17,688 nt of DNA from DASQFD01 sp035633255 (lineage in GTDB: Bacteria; Actinomycetota; Actinomycetes; Actinomycetales; Dermatophilaceae): the NCBI GenBank assembly GCA_035633255.1, contig DASQFD010000048.1, positions 1-17,688 of the forward strand, given 5' to 3'. A model generated the notes under the pieces. It was not told where the DNA came from. It made no database searches and saw nothing but the letters and a program-made list of their open reading frames with translations. Each line of letters begins with the position of its first letter. Within the stretch, counting starts at the first letter, position 1. The position numbers were made by a program, and so were the translations under genes. Positions 1 to 7,309 of this stretch are shown here, one piece after another.

Positions 1-49
1 CGGCCGCCCGGAACGGGTTGGGATCAGACCCCGACCGGGGCGCCGTGCG

Positions 50-670
50 TCACGCGCGCGGCCAGGTCGGGAGGACGGTGCGCTTGTGGGTGTTGTTGAC
101 GACACCCGCAGCCGCGGCGTACCAGGCGAGGAACGCGGTCACGACGCCGAGGTAGCCGCCGAGCCTCCCGAAGGTGCCGCCGCCGCCGCCCTGGAGGTCG
201 TTGATGCTGAGGCAGGCGAAGGTCACCAGGAGCACCGTGAAGGTGGCGAGGAGTGCCGTGTTCGTCCGCAGCGACGCCAGCCACATGATGACGGTGAAGA
301 TCGTCCAGCCCAGCAGGAACCACCCGACCCCCTTGACGTCCTCCGGCTTGGCGTAGACGAGGAGGTACCAGAGCGAGAGCCAGAAGGCCCCGTAGGAGGA
401 GAACGCCGTCGCGCCGAAGGTGTTGCCCTTCGCGAACTCCCACATGCCCGCGAAGACCTGAACGATGCCGCCGTAGAAAAGGGCGACGCCGAGCACGGCC
501 GGCTCACCGGCCTCGGAGATCCAGCCGGCGTTCGCCGCTGACAGGAAGAAAGTCGTCAGCGCGAAGGCGGACAGACCGAGCGGGCCCGGGTCGGCGATCG
601 TTGACGCCATGGGGGGCGGAGCCACCGCCTGGCTGCGCTCGGCCCCGAGAGCTGCGCTGTCGACTGCCAC
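50..670 (-). CDS. satP: SatP/YaaH-type acetate/succinate transporter (GPR1/FUN34/YaaH family)
   Basis: A 206-residue polytopic membrane protein of the AceTr family, whose members take up acetate or succinate together with protons across the cytoplasmic membrane. The family N-terminal motif NPAPLGL appears as DPGPLGL (residues 27-33), and the conserved stretch containing AGMWEFAKGNTF and SSYGAFWLS lies in the middle. About six hydrophobic segments follow, as in the roughly 190-residue E. coli SatP; the extra length is a polar N-terminal extension of about 25 residues. The GTG start at 670 is chosen because GAGAGGGG (677-684) sits six bases upstream. It stands alone and points to the left edge. 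The substrate is inferred from the family. Identity of the family is secure. Confidence 0.92.
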   Translation of the reverse strand: MAVDSAALGAERSQAVAPPPMASTIADPGPLGLSAFALTTFFLSAANAGWISEAGEPAVLGVALFYGGIVQVFAGMWEFAKGNTFGATAFSSYGAFWLSLWYLLVYAKPEDVKGVGWFLLGWTIFTVIMWLASLRTNTALLATFTVLLVTFACLSINDLQGGGGGTFGRLGGYLGVVTAFLAWYAAAAGVVNNTHKRTVLPTWPRA

Positions 671-715
671 TGCTGTCCCCTCTCTCCGGACGCGGCCACC
701 CTGGCCGCCGGTTCG

Positions 716-744
716 AATCTGGCACCGGCGTGGCCTCTTGGCAA
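716..744 (-). promoter_or_regulatory. Possible promoter of satP
   Basis: Read on the minus strand, TTGCCA (744-739), a 17-bp spacer and CAGATT (721-716) resemble a -35/-10 pair. The -10 matches the actinobacterial TAnnnT except at its first base. Transcription would start near 709, giving a leader of about 40 nt that contains the satP ribosome binding site. This rests on motif resemblance alone. Confidence 0.35.
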
Positions 745-857
745 CTTGGCGCGGGTGCGCTGCGCCGACCGAGCGAGAGGCTGCGTGAACGGGCCCTCAG
801 CACGAGGAACGGTCGGTGGGACCCGACGGGCGGTGCGCCGTCTCCCAGCGTGGCGCC

Positions 858-1135
858 ATGAGACCGGTCGACCCCACGGGGCGCCCGCCCGCCGTAGGGG
901 CGGGCCCGGCGGACCCCCGGTCCCAACCGCGCGACCCCTCCCTCTCGGCCGCGGCCGACGGCCTGGCGGCGTCGCTCGGCCCCGACCGGCCCGTCGAGTT
1001 CCCCTTCACCGCCTTGGACCGGGTCGGGGTGGCGTTGTGGACGAGCGTGCTGACGCCGGGCCCCGGGTGGGCGGCGGCGGGGTGGACGGCATCGGCTACG
1101 GAAGCGGACCGAGTCCGAGGCGGGTCAGCGCCCAC
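858..1135 (+). pseudogene. Decayed 5' part of a possible YcaO-like gene
   Basis: From the ATG at 858 the reading frame gives a protein-like start that includes FPFTALDRVGVALW, resembling the LDRxGVPVW element of YcaO-family proteins. The next family-like element, GIGYG, follows only after a change of frame (near 1065-1105), and EADRVR lies back in the first frame. No ATP-binding YcaO core follows, because recombinase-like sequence begins near 1200. The simplest reading is a frameshifted, truncated remnant. The sequence just upstream, CAGCGT six bases before the ATG, resembles the TAnnnT leaderless promoters elsewhere in the window with its first base changed. The YcaO assignment is pattern recognition from a short stretch; it could instead be non-coding GC-rich sequence. 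Confidence 0.35.
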
Positions 1136-1201
1136 TCCTGCTACCTGGCTGGTGCGTGTACATGCTCACTCAGGCGTCGCGCGGCTGTGGGGGTCGCCGC
1201 C

Positions 1202-1531
1202 ACTGAGCCCGTCTTCGCCACCGTCGATCTGACGTTTCGGGACCCGCGGACCGTGAGTCGCTGGCTCAAGGAGGCGCGCGAGGCTGCCGGCCTTGAGTGG
1301 ATGACCGCGCACTCGTGGCGGGAGACGAGCGCCACCATCCTCGACGGCAGCGAGTTCAGCGCCCGCGTCATCGCCGATCAGCTGGGGCACTCACGCGTGT
1401 CGATGACTCAGGACGCGTACCTCGGGCGGCGTGCTCTCGACCCCCGCGTGCGCACCGTGCTGGAAGGCGTAGACCCGGGCCGCCGGACGAAGAAGGGGGC
1501 GAAAGAGGGGGCGGAGCCACCCGATGGGTGA
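1202..1531 (+). pseudogene. C-terminal fragment of a tyrosine recombinase (phage-type integrase)
   Basis: About 109 residues match the C-terminal half of an actinobacterial phage-type integrase: an EPVFAT entry segment, WLKEAREAAGL, then the catalytic box HSWRET (His-x-x-Arg), LGHS (second His) and MTQDAYLGR with the nucleophilic Tyr. The N-terminal core-binding domain, the first catalytic Arg and the beta-hairpin Lys are missing, and no suitable start precedes it, so it is not a functional recombinase. It ends 28 bp before the 3' end of tRNA-Lys and reads towards it, as expected for an element integrated at the 3' end of that tRNA. The rest of the element appears lost. The fragment's identity is clear; the integration history is inferred. 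Confidence 0.8.
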
Positions 1532-1559
1532 GGTGTGGTGACGACTTCGCTGGTCAGGG

Positions 1560-1632
<73 letters not shown>

Positions 1633-1642
1633 GCGACCGGAG

Positions 1643-1648
1643 ACACTA
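1643..1648 (-). promoter_or_regulatory. Probable -10 element for tRNA-Lys
   Basis: TAGTGT on the minus strand, matching TAnnnT, lies 10 bp upstream of the mature 5' end of tRNA-Lys. No convincing -35 was seen. Confidence 0.4.
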
Positions 1649-1750
1649 GCAGCCGCCGGGGGACGGACGGAAATCCATGCTCCGCCTCCGCCCGCGGGAC
1701 GTCCTCGCCGCCTCCGGCGAGGGCAGCAGCCGGACTCCAGCGGTCGGCCG

Positions 1751-2404
1751 TCAGCCGCCAGCCGAGCCGCTTCTTGACCGTGCGTAGAGCACCCCGCCCA
1801 CCCCCGCGGCGGCGAGCACTCCGCCCCCGACCAGCCACGGCGTCGCGCCGCCGCCACCGTTGCCGGGGTCGGCCGCCCCGGTCGCCGCTGCGGCCGGCGA
1901 TGGTGACCCCGTGACAGACGGTGGGCCGGTGGCCGATGGTGACTCGGTTGTTGTCGCCGACGGCGTCGCGCTCGGCGTGGGCGTCGCGCCTGCGGTCGCC
2001 GGCGCGGACGGCGGGGCCAGCGGGTCGCCGGCGACCGTGAAGTCCGTCGTCCCGGAGATGGGGTGGGAGTCCGCGCTGACCACCTTGTACGTCACCCGGT
2101 AGTCCCCCGGCCCCAGGTCCGCTGCCAGAGCCTGCGTCACCACGGCCCCCGTCACCGCCGGCTCACCGCTCGTCCGCGGCAGCCCCTCGCCGTCGGTGAC
2201 CCGCACCGTGACGAACTGCGCGAGCACCTTCTCGTTGAAGGTGAGAACCACCTGCGCCGGCGGTTCGTCGAGCTCGGCCCCGTCCGCGGGGGTGACCGTG
2301 AGCAGCCGGCTGTGCGCGACGGCATACCCGCTCCCCAGCAGCAGGAAGGCGAGCAGGACGACGAACCCGGCCAGCAACCGGGGGAGGGGGGCGGGGCGGC
2401 TCAC
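1751..2404 (-). CDS. Secreted, membrane-anchored CopC-domain protein
   Basis: A 217-residue protein of the CopC/YobA type, a cupredoxin-like periplasmic or extracellular fold that binds copper. A signal peptide (about residues 1-32, with a strong hydrophobic stretch) ends before AHSRLLTVTPADGAEL; the His near the mature N-terminus is a typical copper ligand. VVLTFNEKV and the ADSHPISGTTDFTV stretch, with a second His, complete the CopC domain by about residue 125. A Pro/Thr/Ser/Ala-rich linker follows, then a C-terminal membrane segment (PWLVGGGVLAAAGVGGV) and a basic tail, so the domain is probably tethered outside the cell. The GTG start at 2404 has GGGAGGA seven bases upstream. There is no fused CopD domain and no neighbouring copper pump, so its role is inferred from the domain. 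Confidence 0.88.
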   Translation of the reverse strand: MSRPAPLPRLLAGFVVLLAFLLLGSGYAVAHSRLLTVTPADGAELDEPPAQVVLTFNEKVLAQFVTVRVTDGEGLPRTSGEPAVTGAVVTQALAADLGPGDYRVTYKVVSADSHPISGTTDFTVAGDPLAPPSAPATAGATPTPSATPSATTTESPSATGPPSVTGSPSPAAAATGAADPGNGGGGATPWLVGGGVLAAAGVGGVLYARSRSGSAGG

Positions 2405-2536
2405 CGGGCCATCCTCCCAGCCGCACCTGCGCGGGGCCGCCGCGGATACACCCACGCCGGCCGGTGCCGCCGGCGCCGGGCCGCCGTCCCCCCGTGGTGG
2501 CACGCTGGCCTCCTGCCCCCACGGACGGGAGACCTC

Positions 2537-3556
2537 ATGCTGCCGGTGCTCGACCTCGCACTCGTCGACCAGGGCGAGGAGGCGGCGGAGCGGTTCCGGG
2601 CGGCGCTGCTCGCCGCCTCGCACGACATCGGGTTCTTCTACCTCGTCGGGCACGGCATCCCGGCCGCCGTCACCACCCGCGCGTTCGACACGGCCCGAGC
2701 CTTCTTCGACCTGCCCCTCGACGACAAGCTCTCGGTGGAGATGGTCCGCAGCCCGCACTTCCGCGGCTACACCCGCACGGGCGGCGAGCTGACGCAGGGC
2801 CGCACGGACTGGCGGGAGCAGATCGACATCGGCGCCGAGCGCGAGCCGGTGACCGACCCCGCGGCGGCGCCCTACCTGCGGCTCGAGGGTCCCAACCTCT
2901 GGCCCGAGGCGATGCCCGAGCTGCGCACGGTCTTCACCGACTGGGAGACGCGGTGCAGCCACGTGGGCCGCACGCTGCTGCGACAGTGGGCGGTCGCGCT
3001 GGGCAGCGCCCCCGGCGTCTTCGACGACGCCTTCGCCCGCCCCTCGACCCTGATCAAGCTCGTCCGCTACCCGGGGCGCGTCGACGGGGGCCGGCCCGCG
3101 CAGGGGGTCGGAGCGCACCAGGACCCCGGTGTCCTGACCCTGCTGCTCGTCGAGCCCGGGAAGGCGGGACTGCAGGTCGAGCACGACGGCACGTGGCTCG
3201 AGGCGCCCGCCGTGGAGGGAGCGTTCGTCGTCAATCTCGGCGAGCTCCTGGAGTTCGCCACCGGCGGCTACCTCAGGGCGACGGTGCACCGCGTGCAGTC
3301 CCCGCCACCGGGGCAGACGCGCCTGTCGATCCCGTTCTTCCTCAACCCGGCCCTGGACTCGCGGATGCCCTCGCTCGTCCTGCCGCCGCACCTGGCCGCG
3401 CAGGCGCGCGGCGTCAGCGACGACCCGGCCAACGTCATCTCCGGCACCTTCGGGGACAACCTGCTCAAGGCGCGCCTGCGTGCCCACCCCGACGTGGCCG
3501 CCGCGCACCACCCCGACCTGGTCGGTCCCCGGGACGACCGAGCCCGGCACCCCTGA
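2537..3556 (+). CDS. Isopenicillin N synthase-like 2-oxoglutarate/Fe(II) oxygenase
   Basis: A 339-residue non-haem iron oxygenase. The N-terminal DIOX_N-type region is clear from HDIGFFYLVGHGIP (about residues 29-44). The C-terminal 2OG-FeII domain carries the iron ligands His194 and Asp196 (GAHQDPG) and His251 (TVHRV), plus the 2-oxoglutarate-binding RLS at 262-264. FFLNPALD follows as in the family. The ATG at 2537 is preceded by GGGAG; longer upstream reading gives arginine-rich sequence typical of an antisense frame. The family includes oxidases of small metabolites; the substrate cannot be read from the sequence. It is divergent from the copC-like gene with 132 bp between, in which I saw no clear operator. 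Its stop codon lies inside the terminator hairpin. Confidence 0.9.
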   Translation: MLPVLDLALVDQGEEAAERFRAALLAASHDIGFFYLVGHGIPAAVTTRAFDTARAFFDLPLDDKLSVEMVRSPHFRGYTRTGGELTQGRTDWREQIDIGAEREPVTDPAAAPYLRLEGPNLWPEAMPELRTVFTDWETRCSHVGRTLLRQWAVALGSAPGVFDDAFARPSTLIKLVRYPGRVDGGRPAQGVGAHQDPGVLTLLLVEPGKAGLQVEHDGTWLEAPAVEGAFVVNLGELLEFATGGYLRATVHRVQSPPPGQTRLSIPFFLNPALDSRMPSLVLPPHLAAQARGVSDDPANVISGTFGDNLLKARLRAHPDVAAAHHPDLVGPRDDRARHP

Positions 3557-3571
3557 GGGCGCCGGGCTCGG
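3538..3571. terminator. Two-way hairpin terminator between the oxygenase gene and tRNA-His
   Basis: An 11-bp perfect stem (CCGAGCCCGGC, 3538-3548, with GCCGGGCTCGG, 3561-3571) continues past one mismatch into three further pairs closed by a four-base loop. It contains the oxygenase stop codon and lies 29 bp beyond the 3' end of the convergent tRNA-His. There is no T tract, as is common for actinobacterial terminators. Confidence 0.75.
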
Positions 3572-3599
3572 TGGACCCCGCCGGTGCGGGACCCTCGCG

Positions 3600-3673
3600 G
3601 GTGAGTGACGGGACTTGAACCCGCGGCCACCTGGACCACAACCAGGTGCTCTACCAGCTGAGCTACACCCACC
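3600..3673 (-). tRNA. tRNA-His (anticodon GTG)
   Basis: Cloverleaf on the minus strand with acceptor GTGGGTG/CACTCAC (one G-U pair), anticodon stem CCTGG/CCAGG around the loop TTGTGGT, and T arm GGTTCAAGTCC. The extra 5' G(-1) typical of tRNA-His is present at 3673 opposite C73, which supports the assignment. It lies 48 bp downstream of orn on the same strand. Confidence 0.97.
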
Positions 3674-3721
3674 ATGTCGGCGGCGGATCGCCCGGACCGG
3701 GCCCGCCGCACGCAGCGCGGA

Positions 3722-4447
3722 CTATCGTACCGGGTCGCCGGGGGTGGTCCGGACCGCCGGCCCGCCCTCCGCGGCCCCCTTCTCGGCACCCCTGTCGCCG
3801 TCCGCACCCGCCGCGGTTGGCTCGGGCGGGACCACGGTATGCCGTGCGGCCAGCGCGCGGGCCTCCTCCGACGTCGGCCCGGGGGGGCCCACGAACACCG
3901 CCTCGCGGTAGTAGCGCAGCTCGGCGATGGACTCGCGGATGTCGGCGAGCGCCCGGTGCCCGCCGTTCTTGGCCGGGGCGGCGAAGTAGGCCCGCGGGTA
4001 CCACCGGCGCGCGAGCTCCTTGATCGAGGAGACGTCGACGATCCGGTAGTGCAGGTGCCCCTCCAGGGCCGGCATGTCGCGGGCGAGGAACCCGCGGTCG
4101 GTCGCGACCGTGTTGCCGCCCAGCGGCGCCCGGCGCTGCTCCGGCACCCACTCCTTGACGTAGGCGAGCACCGCGTCCTCGGCCTGCTGCAGGCTCACCC
4201 CGGCGGCCAGCTCGTCGAGCAGCCCCGAGCTCGCGTGCATCTGCCGGACGAAGTCGCCCATCTGCGCCAGCGCGGCGTCGGCCGGGCGGATGACGAGGTC
4301 CACGCCGTCCCCGAGCTGGGTCAGCTCGAAGTCGGTCACCAGCGCCGCCACCTCGACCAGGGCGTCCGCGGTGAGGTCGAGGCCGGTCATCTCGCAGTCG
4401 ATCCAGACGATGCGGTCGCTCAGGGCCCGATCCGGGTGCTCGCTCAC
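3722..4447 (-). CDS. orn: Oligoribonuclease (3'-5' exoribonuclease, DEDDh family)
   Basis: A 241-residue Orn, which degrades RNA of two to five nucleotides, including pGpG from c-di-GMP turnover, to mononucleotides in the cytoplasm. The DEDDh catalytic set is visible: Asp17 and Glu19 in WIDCEMTGLD, the third Asp in NTVATDRGFL, and the His and Asp of HRALADI near the end of the nuclease domain. The domain ends near residue 185. The remaining 55 or so residues are a low-complexity Ala/Gly/Pro/Glu tail absent from the 181-residue E. coli enzyme. The GTG at 4447 is preferred over the in-frame GTG at 4456 because TAGAGT (4460-4455) ends seven bases before it, the leaderless arrangement seen at other genes here. 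It is followed by tRNA-His, a pairing also known in other actinobacteria. Confidence 0.95.
   Translation of the reverse strand: MSEHPDRALSDRIVWIDCEMTGLDLTADALVEVAALVTDFELTQLGDGVDLVIRPADAALAQMGDFVRQMHASSGLLDELAAGVSLQQAEDAVLAYVKEWVPEQRRAPLGGNTVATDRGFLARDMPALEGHLHYRIVDVSSIKELARRWYPRAYFAAPAKNGGHRALADIRESIAELRYYREAVFVGPPGPTSEEARALAARHTVVPPEPTAAGADGDRGAEKGAAEGGPAVRTTPGDPVR
3724..3729 (-). promoter_or_regulatory. Possible -10 element for tRNA-His
   Basis: TACGAT on the minus strand overlaps the last bases of orn and would give a leader of roughly 44 nt before tRNA-His. Read-through from orn is an alternative source of the transcript. Confidence 0.3.
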
Positions 4448-4454
4448 GGCGCTC

Positions 4455-4460
4455 ACTCTA
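4455..4460 (-). promoter_or_regulatory. Leaderless -10 element of orn
   Basis: TAGAGT on the minus strand is followed by seven bases and GTG (4447). It overlaps the alternative upstream GTG (4456), making that start unlikely. It is 12 bp from the oppositely directed -10 of prsW. Confidence 0.6.
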
Positions 4461-4472
4461 GGCCGGTGGCAC

Positions 4473-4478
4473 TAGGGT
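4473..4478 (+). promoter_or_regulatory. Leaderless -10 element of the prsW-like gene
   Basis: TAGGGT is followed by eight bases and the ATG at 4487. No Shine-Dalgarno sequence is visible. Its -35 region (about 4450-4455) lies over the -10 and first codons of the divergent orn. Confidence 0.6.
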
Positions 4479-4486
4479 CGTGCGCC

Positions 4487-5668
4487 ATGACCTGGCAGTC
4501 CGTCGGCCCGGTGAGCCCACCCCCGCCGGGGCCCGCGCGGCAGCCGCCGGGGCGCGTCACCCACCGTCCGGCGCTGCGGCTCTGGGCGTTCACGGGCATC
4601 GCCGCCGTCGGCTTCCTCGTCGCCGCGCTCGTCATCGCGACCTACCTCGGAGCGGCGTTCGGCGTGCAGACCGCCCTGCTCGCCCTCGCCGTCGCGCTGA
4701 TCCCCCTCGGCATCGTCCTCCCCACCTTCCTGTGGCTGGACCGCTACGAGGAGGAGCCACGCCGGCTGCTCGTCGCCGCGTTCCTGTGGGGTGCCCTCGT
4801 GGCCGCCGTCGTCGCCGCGACCATCAACACCAGTGCGATCTCCGTCTTCCGCAGCGCGACGGACGCCGACGCCGCGCTCGCCACGACGGCCGTCTTCGTC
4901 GCGCCCGTGGTCGAGGAGGCGGCCAAGGGCGCCTTCGTCGTGCTGGTCTGGTGGTTCGCGCGCCGGGAGTTCGACGGGGTCATCGACGGCATCGTGTATG
5001 CCGGTGTGACCGCCGCCGGCTTCGCCTTCACCGAGAACATCCAGTACCTCGCCACCGCCTACGTCGAGGGCGGGTCGGAGGCGCTGACCGCCACCTTCGT
5101 CGCCCGGTGCCTGCTGTCACCGTTCGCCCACCCGATGTTCACCGTCCTCATCGGCGTGGGGGTGGGCGTCGCGGCGACGAGCCGCTCCGGGGCGGTCAAG
5201 GTTCTCGCCCCCCTCACCGGCTACCTGCTCGCGGTCCTCACCCACGCCCTGTGGAACTTCGCCGCGCTGAGCGGCGCGAGCGGCCTGCTCGTGGTCTACG
5301 TCCTCGTCGAGGTGCCGGTCTTCCTCGCCTTCGTCGGCTTCGTCGTCGCGGCGCGGCGGCGCGAGGGCCGCCTGATCGGCCGGTTCCTCGTGCCCTACGT
5401 GCAGGCCGGGTGGCTGACCCCCGCCGAGGTGGCGATGCTGAGCTCGATGTCCCGGCGTCGGGAGGCCCGGGCGTGGGCCCGCGCCCACGGGGGGCGCGCG
5501 GCCCTGTCGTCCGTACGGGACTTCCAGGACGCGGCCAGCGAGCTGGCGCTGCTGCGCCGCCGCATGGAGCACACGCCCCCGGACGCCCACGCGGTCGACA
5601 TGGAGCGGCGGCTCCTCGACGCCCTCTCCGCGGGTCGGGCCGACCTCCTCGCCCGGACGCCGGCCTGA
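4487..5668 (+). CDS. prsW: PrsW-family intramembrane metalloprotease
   Basis: A 393-residue membrane protein of the PrsW/CPBP-like glutamic-type metalloprotease clan. In Bacillus, PrsW cleaves the anti-sigma factor RsiW at site 1; the substrate here is unknown. A proline-rich cytoplasmic N-terminus (about 30 residues) precedes roughly eight hydrophobic segments. The catalytic motifs are intact: EExxK as Glu143-Glu144-x-x-Lys147 (VVEEAAKG), Glu183-Asn184 in FTENIQY, His215 in SPFAHPMF and His253 in LTHALWN. A soluble C-terminal tail of about 100 residues, rich in Arg and Ala, is longer than in Bacillus PrsW. The ATG at 4487 follows a TAGGGT leaderless promoter. No sigma or anti-sigma gene is nearby. 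Confidence 0.9.
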   Translation: MTWQSVGPVSPPPPGPARQPPGRVTHRPALRLWAFTGIAAVGFLVAALVIATYLGAAFGVQTALLALAVALIPLGIVLPTFLWLDRYEEEPRRLLVAAFLWGALVAAVVAATINTSAISVFRSATDADAALATTAVFVAPVVEEAAKGAFVVLVWWFARREFDGVIDGIVYAGVTAAGFAFTENIQYLATAYVEGGSEALTATFVARCLLSPFAHPMFTVLIGVGVGVAATSRSGAVKVLAPLTGYLLAVLTHALWNFAALSGASGLLVVYVLVEVPVFLAFVGFVVAARRREGRLIGRFLVPYVQAGWLTPAEVAMLSSMSRRREARAWARAHGGRAALSSVRDFQDAASELALLRRRMEHTPPDAHAVDMERRLLDALSAGRADLLARTPA

Positions 5669-5677
5669 GCCCGGCGC

Positions 5678-5683
5678 TACCGT
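5678..5683 (+). promoter_or_regulatory. Leaderless -10 element of the M20 amidohydrolase gene
   Basis: TACCGT, seven bases, then GTG (5691). It lies in the 22-bp gap after the prsW-like gene and favours the GTG at 5691 over the one at 5682, which overlaps it. The same TACCGTGGGCG block recurs at 16730. Confidence 0.55.
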
Positions 5684-5690
5684 GGGCGCC

Positions 5691-6917
5691 GTGCCGACCC
5701 GGGAGCTCGCCGCCGACCTCGCCGACGACCTCGTCCGCCTCCGGCGGCGGCTGCACGAGAGGCCGGAGATCGGCCTGCATCTCCCGGACACCCAGCGCGC
5801 CATCCTCGACGAGCTGACGGGGCTCGACCTCGAGGTCACCCTCGGACGCGACCTGTCCTCGGTGGTCGCCGTGCTGCGCGGGCGGGCCCCGGCGCCCATG
5901 GGGGGTGCCCGGCCCGTGGTCCTCCTGCGCGGCGACATGGACGCGCTGCCGGTCGCCGAGGAGACCGGCCTGCCCTACTCGTCCCGGCGCCCCGGGGCGA
6001 TGCACGCGTGCGGGCACGACCTCCACGTCGCCGGCCTGGTCGGCGCGGCCCGCATCCTGCACCGGCTGCGCGACGAGCTCGCGGGGGACGTGGTCCTCAT
6101 GTTCCAGCCCGGCGAGGAGGGGCCCGGCGGCGCCGAGCCGATGATCCGCGAGGGCCTCCTGCAGGCGGCCGGGAGACCGGTCGACACGGCATACGCCGTG
6201 CACGTGTATGCCGGCGACCAGCCCCTCGGCGTGTGGTTCAGCCGGCCGGGCACCCTCATGGCGGCCGCGGACGAGGTGTACGTGACGGTCCGGGGTGAAG
6301 GGGGGCACGGCGCCTCCCCGCACCGCACCCGCGACCCGGTCCCGGTGGCGTGCGAGGTCGTGCTGGCGATGCAGTCGATGGTCACCCGGCGGTTCTCGGT
6401 CTTCGACCCCGTGGTGCTCACGGTGGGCAAGGTGGCGGCCGGTACCAAGGACAACATCGTGCCCGACGACGCTCACCTGGAGGCGACGCTGCGCACCTTC
6501 TCGGCCGACGCCCGGGCCCGGGCCCACGCGTACCTGGTGCGGCTGGCCGAGGGCATCGCGGCGGCGCACGGCATGGAGGCGGAGGTCGAGGTCAGGCAGG
6601 GCTATCCGGTGACCGTCAACGACGCCACGGAGCTCGACGTCGTGCGCGACACCGTCGTCGACCTCTTCGGCGCGGACCGGTGGGCCGACCAGGTGGAGCC
6701 GGAGGCGGGCTCGGAGGACATGGCCTTCGTCCTGCAGCGGGTGCCCGGGTGCTACGTCAACATCGGGGCCTGCGCGACGGGCGACCACCGGACCGCGCCC
6801 GACAACCACTCGCCGCGGGCCCGGTTCGACGAGGTGGTCGTGCCGGACGTCGCGGCCCTGCTGGCCGAGCTGGCGCTGCGGCGCTGTCGCCGGCCGGCGT
6901 CCACGCCGGCTCACTAG
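5691..6917 (+). CDS. M20D-type amidohydrolase (hippurate / N-acyl-amino-acid hydrolase-like)
   Basis: A 408-residue zinc- or manganese-dependent peptidase-fold amidohydrolase that would cleave N-acyl or N-aroyl amino acids in the cytoplasm. Residues seen: the GDMDALP motif (Asp82, Asp84), metal ligands Cys107 and His109 (HACGHDLH), the catalytic base and ligand pair Glu142-Glu143 (PGEEG), His171 (AVHVY), the lid-domain HGASPH motif, and His373 in DNHSP. This Cys-His-Glu-His-His spacing is that of the IAA-amino-acid hydrolase/hippurate hydrolase group rather than of DapE or ArgE. The start at GTG 5691 is set by the leaderless promoter; GTG 5682 would add three residues. The acyl substrate cannot be deduced. 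Confidence 0.9.
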   Translation: MPTRELAADLADDLVRLRRRLHERPEIGLHLPDTQRAILDELTGLDLEVTLGRDLSSVVAVLRGRAPAPMGGARPVVLLRGDMDALPVAEETGLPYSSRRPGAMHACGHDLHVAGLVGAARILHRLRDELAGDVVLMFQPGEEGPGGAEPMIREGLLQAAGRPVDTAYAVHVYAGDQPLGVWFSRPGTLMAAADEVYVTVRGEGGHGASPHRTRDPVPVACEVVLAMQSMVTRRFSVFDPVVLTVGKVAAGTKDNIVPDDAHLEATLRTFSADARARAHAYLVRLAEGIAAAHGMEAEVEVRQGYPVTVNDATELDVVRDTVVDLFGADRWADQVEPEAGSEDMAFVLQRVPGCYVNIGACATGDHRTAPDNHSPRARFDEVVVPDVAALLAELALRRCRRPASTPAH

Positions 6918-6920
6918 ACT
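6915..6920 (+). promoter_or_regulatory. Probable -10 element for tRNA-Arg
   Basis: TAGACT overlaps the TAG stop of the M20 gene and would place a transcript start near 6927, about 22 nt before the mature tRNA. Confidence 0.4.
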
Positions 6921-6948
6921 CCAGCCCGCAGGCGCGTCACGCGCCCCG

Positions 6949-7022
6949 GCCCCCGTAGCTCAGCTGGATAGAGCAGGAGCCTTCTAATCTCCAGGCCGCA
7001 GGTTCGAGTCCTGCCGGGGGCG
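6949..7022 (+). tRNA. tRNA-Arg (anticodon TCT)
   Basis: A 74-nt cloverleaf: acceptor GCCCCCG/CGGGGGC, D arm GCTC...GAGC, anticodon loop CTTCTAA, T arm GCAGG/CCTGC around TTCGAGT, discriminator G. TCT reads AGA/AGG, rare codons in this genome. The anticodon stem pairs four of five positions; the loop-closing pair is C31 with U39. Confidence 0.95.
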
Positions 7023-7029
7023 CCGATCG

Positions 7030-7058
7030 GGGGTGGATGCGCGAAGCGCGTCCACCCC
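7030..7058. terminator. Hairpin downstream of tRNA-Arg
   Basis: A 13-bp stem (12 Watson-Crick pairs and one G-T) with a GAA loop starts 8 bp after the tRNA. It probably ends tRNA transcription; there is no T tract. The 251 bp from here to the end of thpR hold no convincing gene; a 7-bp inverted repeat (7084-7090 with 7103-7109) is the only other structure I noticed. Confidence 0.6.
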
Positions 7059-7309
7059 GGTCGGCGCCACGGCAGAAGTCACAGGCGCTCGAACGCCAGT
7101 GAGAGCGCCGACGGGGGCGCCGTCGAGGCCGTGCCCTGAGCTGCGCGCCCAGGACCAGAGCCCTCGCCGCCTTGGGTCTACGCCTGCACTTCGAGTCCAT
7201 CGCCTAGCTGGGCGCTGGCCAGCAGCGCGCGCGGGCCGCGGCAACATGCGCGCAGGGTGTCCGTGCCCGGTCCAGGGGCTCGCGGGCGTGGGCGGTGCCC
7301 GGTGCTCCC

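Noticed and set aside
707..723. tRNA T-arm-like hairpin (GCCGG, TTCGAAT, CTGGC)
   Set aside because: No acceptor, D or anticodon arms surround it; it overlaps a plausible satP promoter and is probably chance.
2405..3550. Upstream extension of the copC-like frame on the minus strand
   Set aside because: It is antisense to the oxygenase; the signal peptide and ribosome binding site place the start at 2404.
7190..7202. Repeat of TTCGAGTCC from the tRNA-Arg 3' end as an attachment-site duplicate
   Set aside because: Only nine bases match and no integrase or element lies between.
7033..7309. Possible small genes between the tRNA-Arg hairpin and thpR
   Set aside because: Frames on either strand are short or run antisense into thpR, with no ribosome binding site or recognisable motif.
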